Assembly (NCBI GenBank): GCA_026996635.1
Contig: JALWKH010000001.1
Coordinates: 1 to 8,489, forward strand
Origin: Bacteroidales bacterium
Lineage (GTDB): Bacteria > Bacteroidota > Bacteroidia > Bacteroidales > JALTDM01
Direction of reading: 5' to 3'
DNA length: 8,489 bases
Part shown: piece by piece, positions 7,776-8,489 of the stretch
Layout: every line of letters begins with the position of its first letter
Position numbering within the stretch: position 1 is the first letter of the stretch
Made by a program: the position numbers and the translations under genes
The notes under the pieces: generated by a model
What the model saw: the letters and a program-made list of their open reading frames with translations, nothing else
Database searches by the model: none
What the model was told of the DNA's origin: nothing

Positions 7776-7793
7776 TTGCACATAACGGTGCAA
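7776..7793. repeat. Short palindrome
   Basis: TTGCAC and GTGCAA form a six-base-pair perfect stem around ATAACG. It lacks the CCGTAGG core, so membership in the neighbouring family is uncertain. Confidence 0.45.
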
Positions 7794-7860
7794 TATAGTA
7801 GATAGTTATTTGTGCAGTTACAAAAAATAGAGCACTTAATAATTCTTTTTTTAATTCATG

Positions 7861-7883
7861 TAGGAGCGTAATTTTTGTATCAA
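7861..7883 (+). repeat. Partial REP-like copy
   Basis: This 23-base stretch beginning TAGGAGCG matches the one at 7935-7957 at 18 of 23 positions without gaps. The left palindrome arm is decayed (TTCAT instead of GCTCC), so it looks like an old copy. Confidence 0.5.
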
Positions 7884-7927
7884 AGCAATTCCCCATCTGG
7901 GAGAAGCAACAAAGGGAAAATAAAAAA

Positions 7928-7957
7928 GTTCCGTTAGGAACGAAACCTTTGTAACAA
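7928..7957 (+). repeat. REP-like palindrome with conserved tail
   Basis: GTTCC pairs with GGAAC around GTTA, followed by GAAACCTTTGTAACAA. The tail is shared with the copy at 7861, and the CGAAAC directly after the stem is shared with the copy at 7976. Confidence 0.6.
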
Positions 7958-7975
7958 TAAACAATCAAATACATA

Positions 7976-7994
7976 GCGCCGTAGGTGCGAAACT
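7976..7994 (+). repeat. REP-like palindrome next to the transposase start
   Basis: GCGCC pairs with GGTGC (one G-T wobble) around GTA and is followed by GAAACT. It ends 21 bases before the transposase ATG and could be part of the element's left end or the transposase recognition site. Confidence 0.6.
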
Positions 7995-8015
7995 ATTAAT
8001 AAAAACAAATGTAAA

Positions 8016-8477
8016 ATGGCTAACACATACACACAAATATTTGTCCATATCGTTTTTGCAGTTCAGGGAAGACAAAATATCATTACAGAAAAATATCGTG
8101 AGCAATTGGAAAAATACATTTGCGGCATTATTTCAAACAAAAAATCTAAACCATTGGCAATTTACTGTAATCCTGACCACACACACATCTTAATTGGGTT
8201 ACATCCTTCAGTTGCCATTTCAGACATGGTAAGAGACATTAAGGCTAGCTCGTCTAAATGGATAAACGAAAAAAAATGGTTCAAAGGTAAATTTAAATGG
8301 CAAGAAGGATTTGGTGCTTTTACTTACTCAAAATCACAAATAGATGCTGTAGTAAAATATATTTTAAATCAACCCATACATCATAAGAAAAAAACTTTTA
8401 GAGAAGAATATATTGATTTACTCAAAAAATTCAATGTTGATTTTAACGATAAATATTTGTTCGAAGATTATGAGTAA
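8016..8477 (+). CDS. IS200-like HUH (Y1) transposase
   Basis: The 153-residue protein is a single-domain Y1 transposase, an enzyme that nicks and joins single-stranded DNA at hairpins through a tyrosine. It opens with MANTYTQIFVHIVFAV, usual for this family. The HUH metal motif is PDHTHILIG (His55, His57). The likely nucleophile is Tyr115 in VVKYILNQ, with Gln119 as third ligand. ISDMVRDIKASSSKWINEKK and WQEGFGAFTYS are family-typical, as is the C-terminal KKTFREEYIDLLKKF. The length is that of an intact enzyme with all catalytic residues. Only 12 bases follow the stop, so no right end can be seen and a complete insertion sequence cannot be told from a domesticated REP-associated transposase. 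The palindromes upstream favour a REP-type relation. The ATG follows an A-rich leader without a Shine-Dalgarno, as is normal in this phylum. Confidence 0.93.
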   Translation: MANTYTQIFVHIVFAVQGRQNIITEKYREQLEKYICGIISNKKSKPLAIYCNPDHTHILIGLHPSVAISDMVRDIKASSSKWINEKKWFKGKFKWQEGFGAFTYSKSQIDAVVKYILNQPIHHKKKTFREEYIDLLKKFNVDFNDKYLFEDYE

Positions 8478-8489
8478 ATTTATGATTTT

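Larger units (their letters stand above)
7697..8015 (+). other. Gene-free stretch with several small palindromes
   Basis: No credible gene lies in these 319 bases. They hold at least five short inverted repeats (7728-7740, 7776-7793, 7890-7904, 7928-7941, 7976-7988) and one partial copy (7861-7883). Several share the core CCGTAGG or CCGTTAGG with a trailing CGAAA. The stretch lies between the aromatic operon and the transposase gene and looks like repeat debris from the transposase's own element. No convincing TAnnTTTG box for the transposase is seen. Confidence 0.7.

Noticed and set aside
7728..7994. CRISPR array
   Set aside because: Spacing is irregular, copies are in both orientations and diverged, and no cas genes are present.

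Overview
The window is AT-rich chromosomal DNA from a member of the Bacteroidota. Four signs point there: a TonB-dependent receptor, a secreted protein ending in a type IX secretion (T9SS) sorting domain, a tail-fibre-like surface protein of the kind common in this phylum, and -7 boxes of the Bacteroidota form TAnnTTTG in front of several genes. The DAHP synthase/chorismate mutase fusion and the small IS200-like transposase are also of types common there. The sequence does not fix a genus or order.

Layout, left to right. (1) 3-1649, + strand: the 3' part of a TonB-dependent outer-membrane receptor, cut by the window edge. Its first 53 bases carry two in-frame TGA codons, each where this family has a conserved glycine. 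(2) 1646-2320, - strand: a secreted DUF4159 protein, convergent with the receptor; the two TAA stops share one TTAA. (3) 2398-4014, + strand: a secreted right-handed beta-helix protein with a C-terminal T9SS sorting domain, divergent from the DUF4159 gene. (4) 4123-5842, + strand: a probable two-gene unit, a tail-fibre-like surface protein followed 10 bases later by a 98-residue basic secreted protein, closed by a strong hairpin terminator at 5851-5877. (5) 5940-7696, + strand: a shikimate-pathway operon. A bifunctional DAHP synthase/chorismate mutase overlaps a type I 3-dehydroquinate dehydratase by ATGA. (6) 7697-8015: 319 gene-free bases holding several small palindromes built on a CCGT(T)AGG core, leading into (7) 8016-8477, an IS200-like HUH (Y1) transposase of the type linked to REP elements.

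The genes fall into two working groups. One is cell-surface and secreted material: receptor, DUF4159 protein, beta-helix protein, fibre-like protein and small basic protein. The other is central aromatic amino-acid biosynthesis, where the first pathway step, the third pathway step and the prephenate branch point are made from one transcript. The right end is a mobile or formerly mobile unit with its repeats.

The two points most worth following up are the paired GGA-to-TGA changes in the receptor and the repeat-plus-transposase unit. I see no clearly new multigene system.
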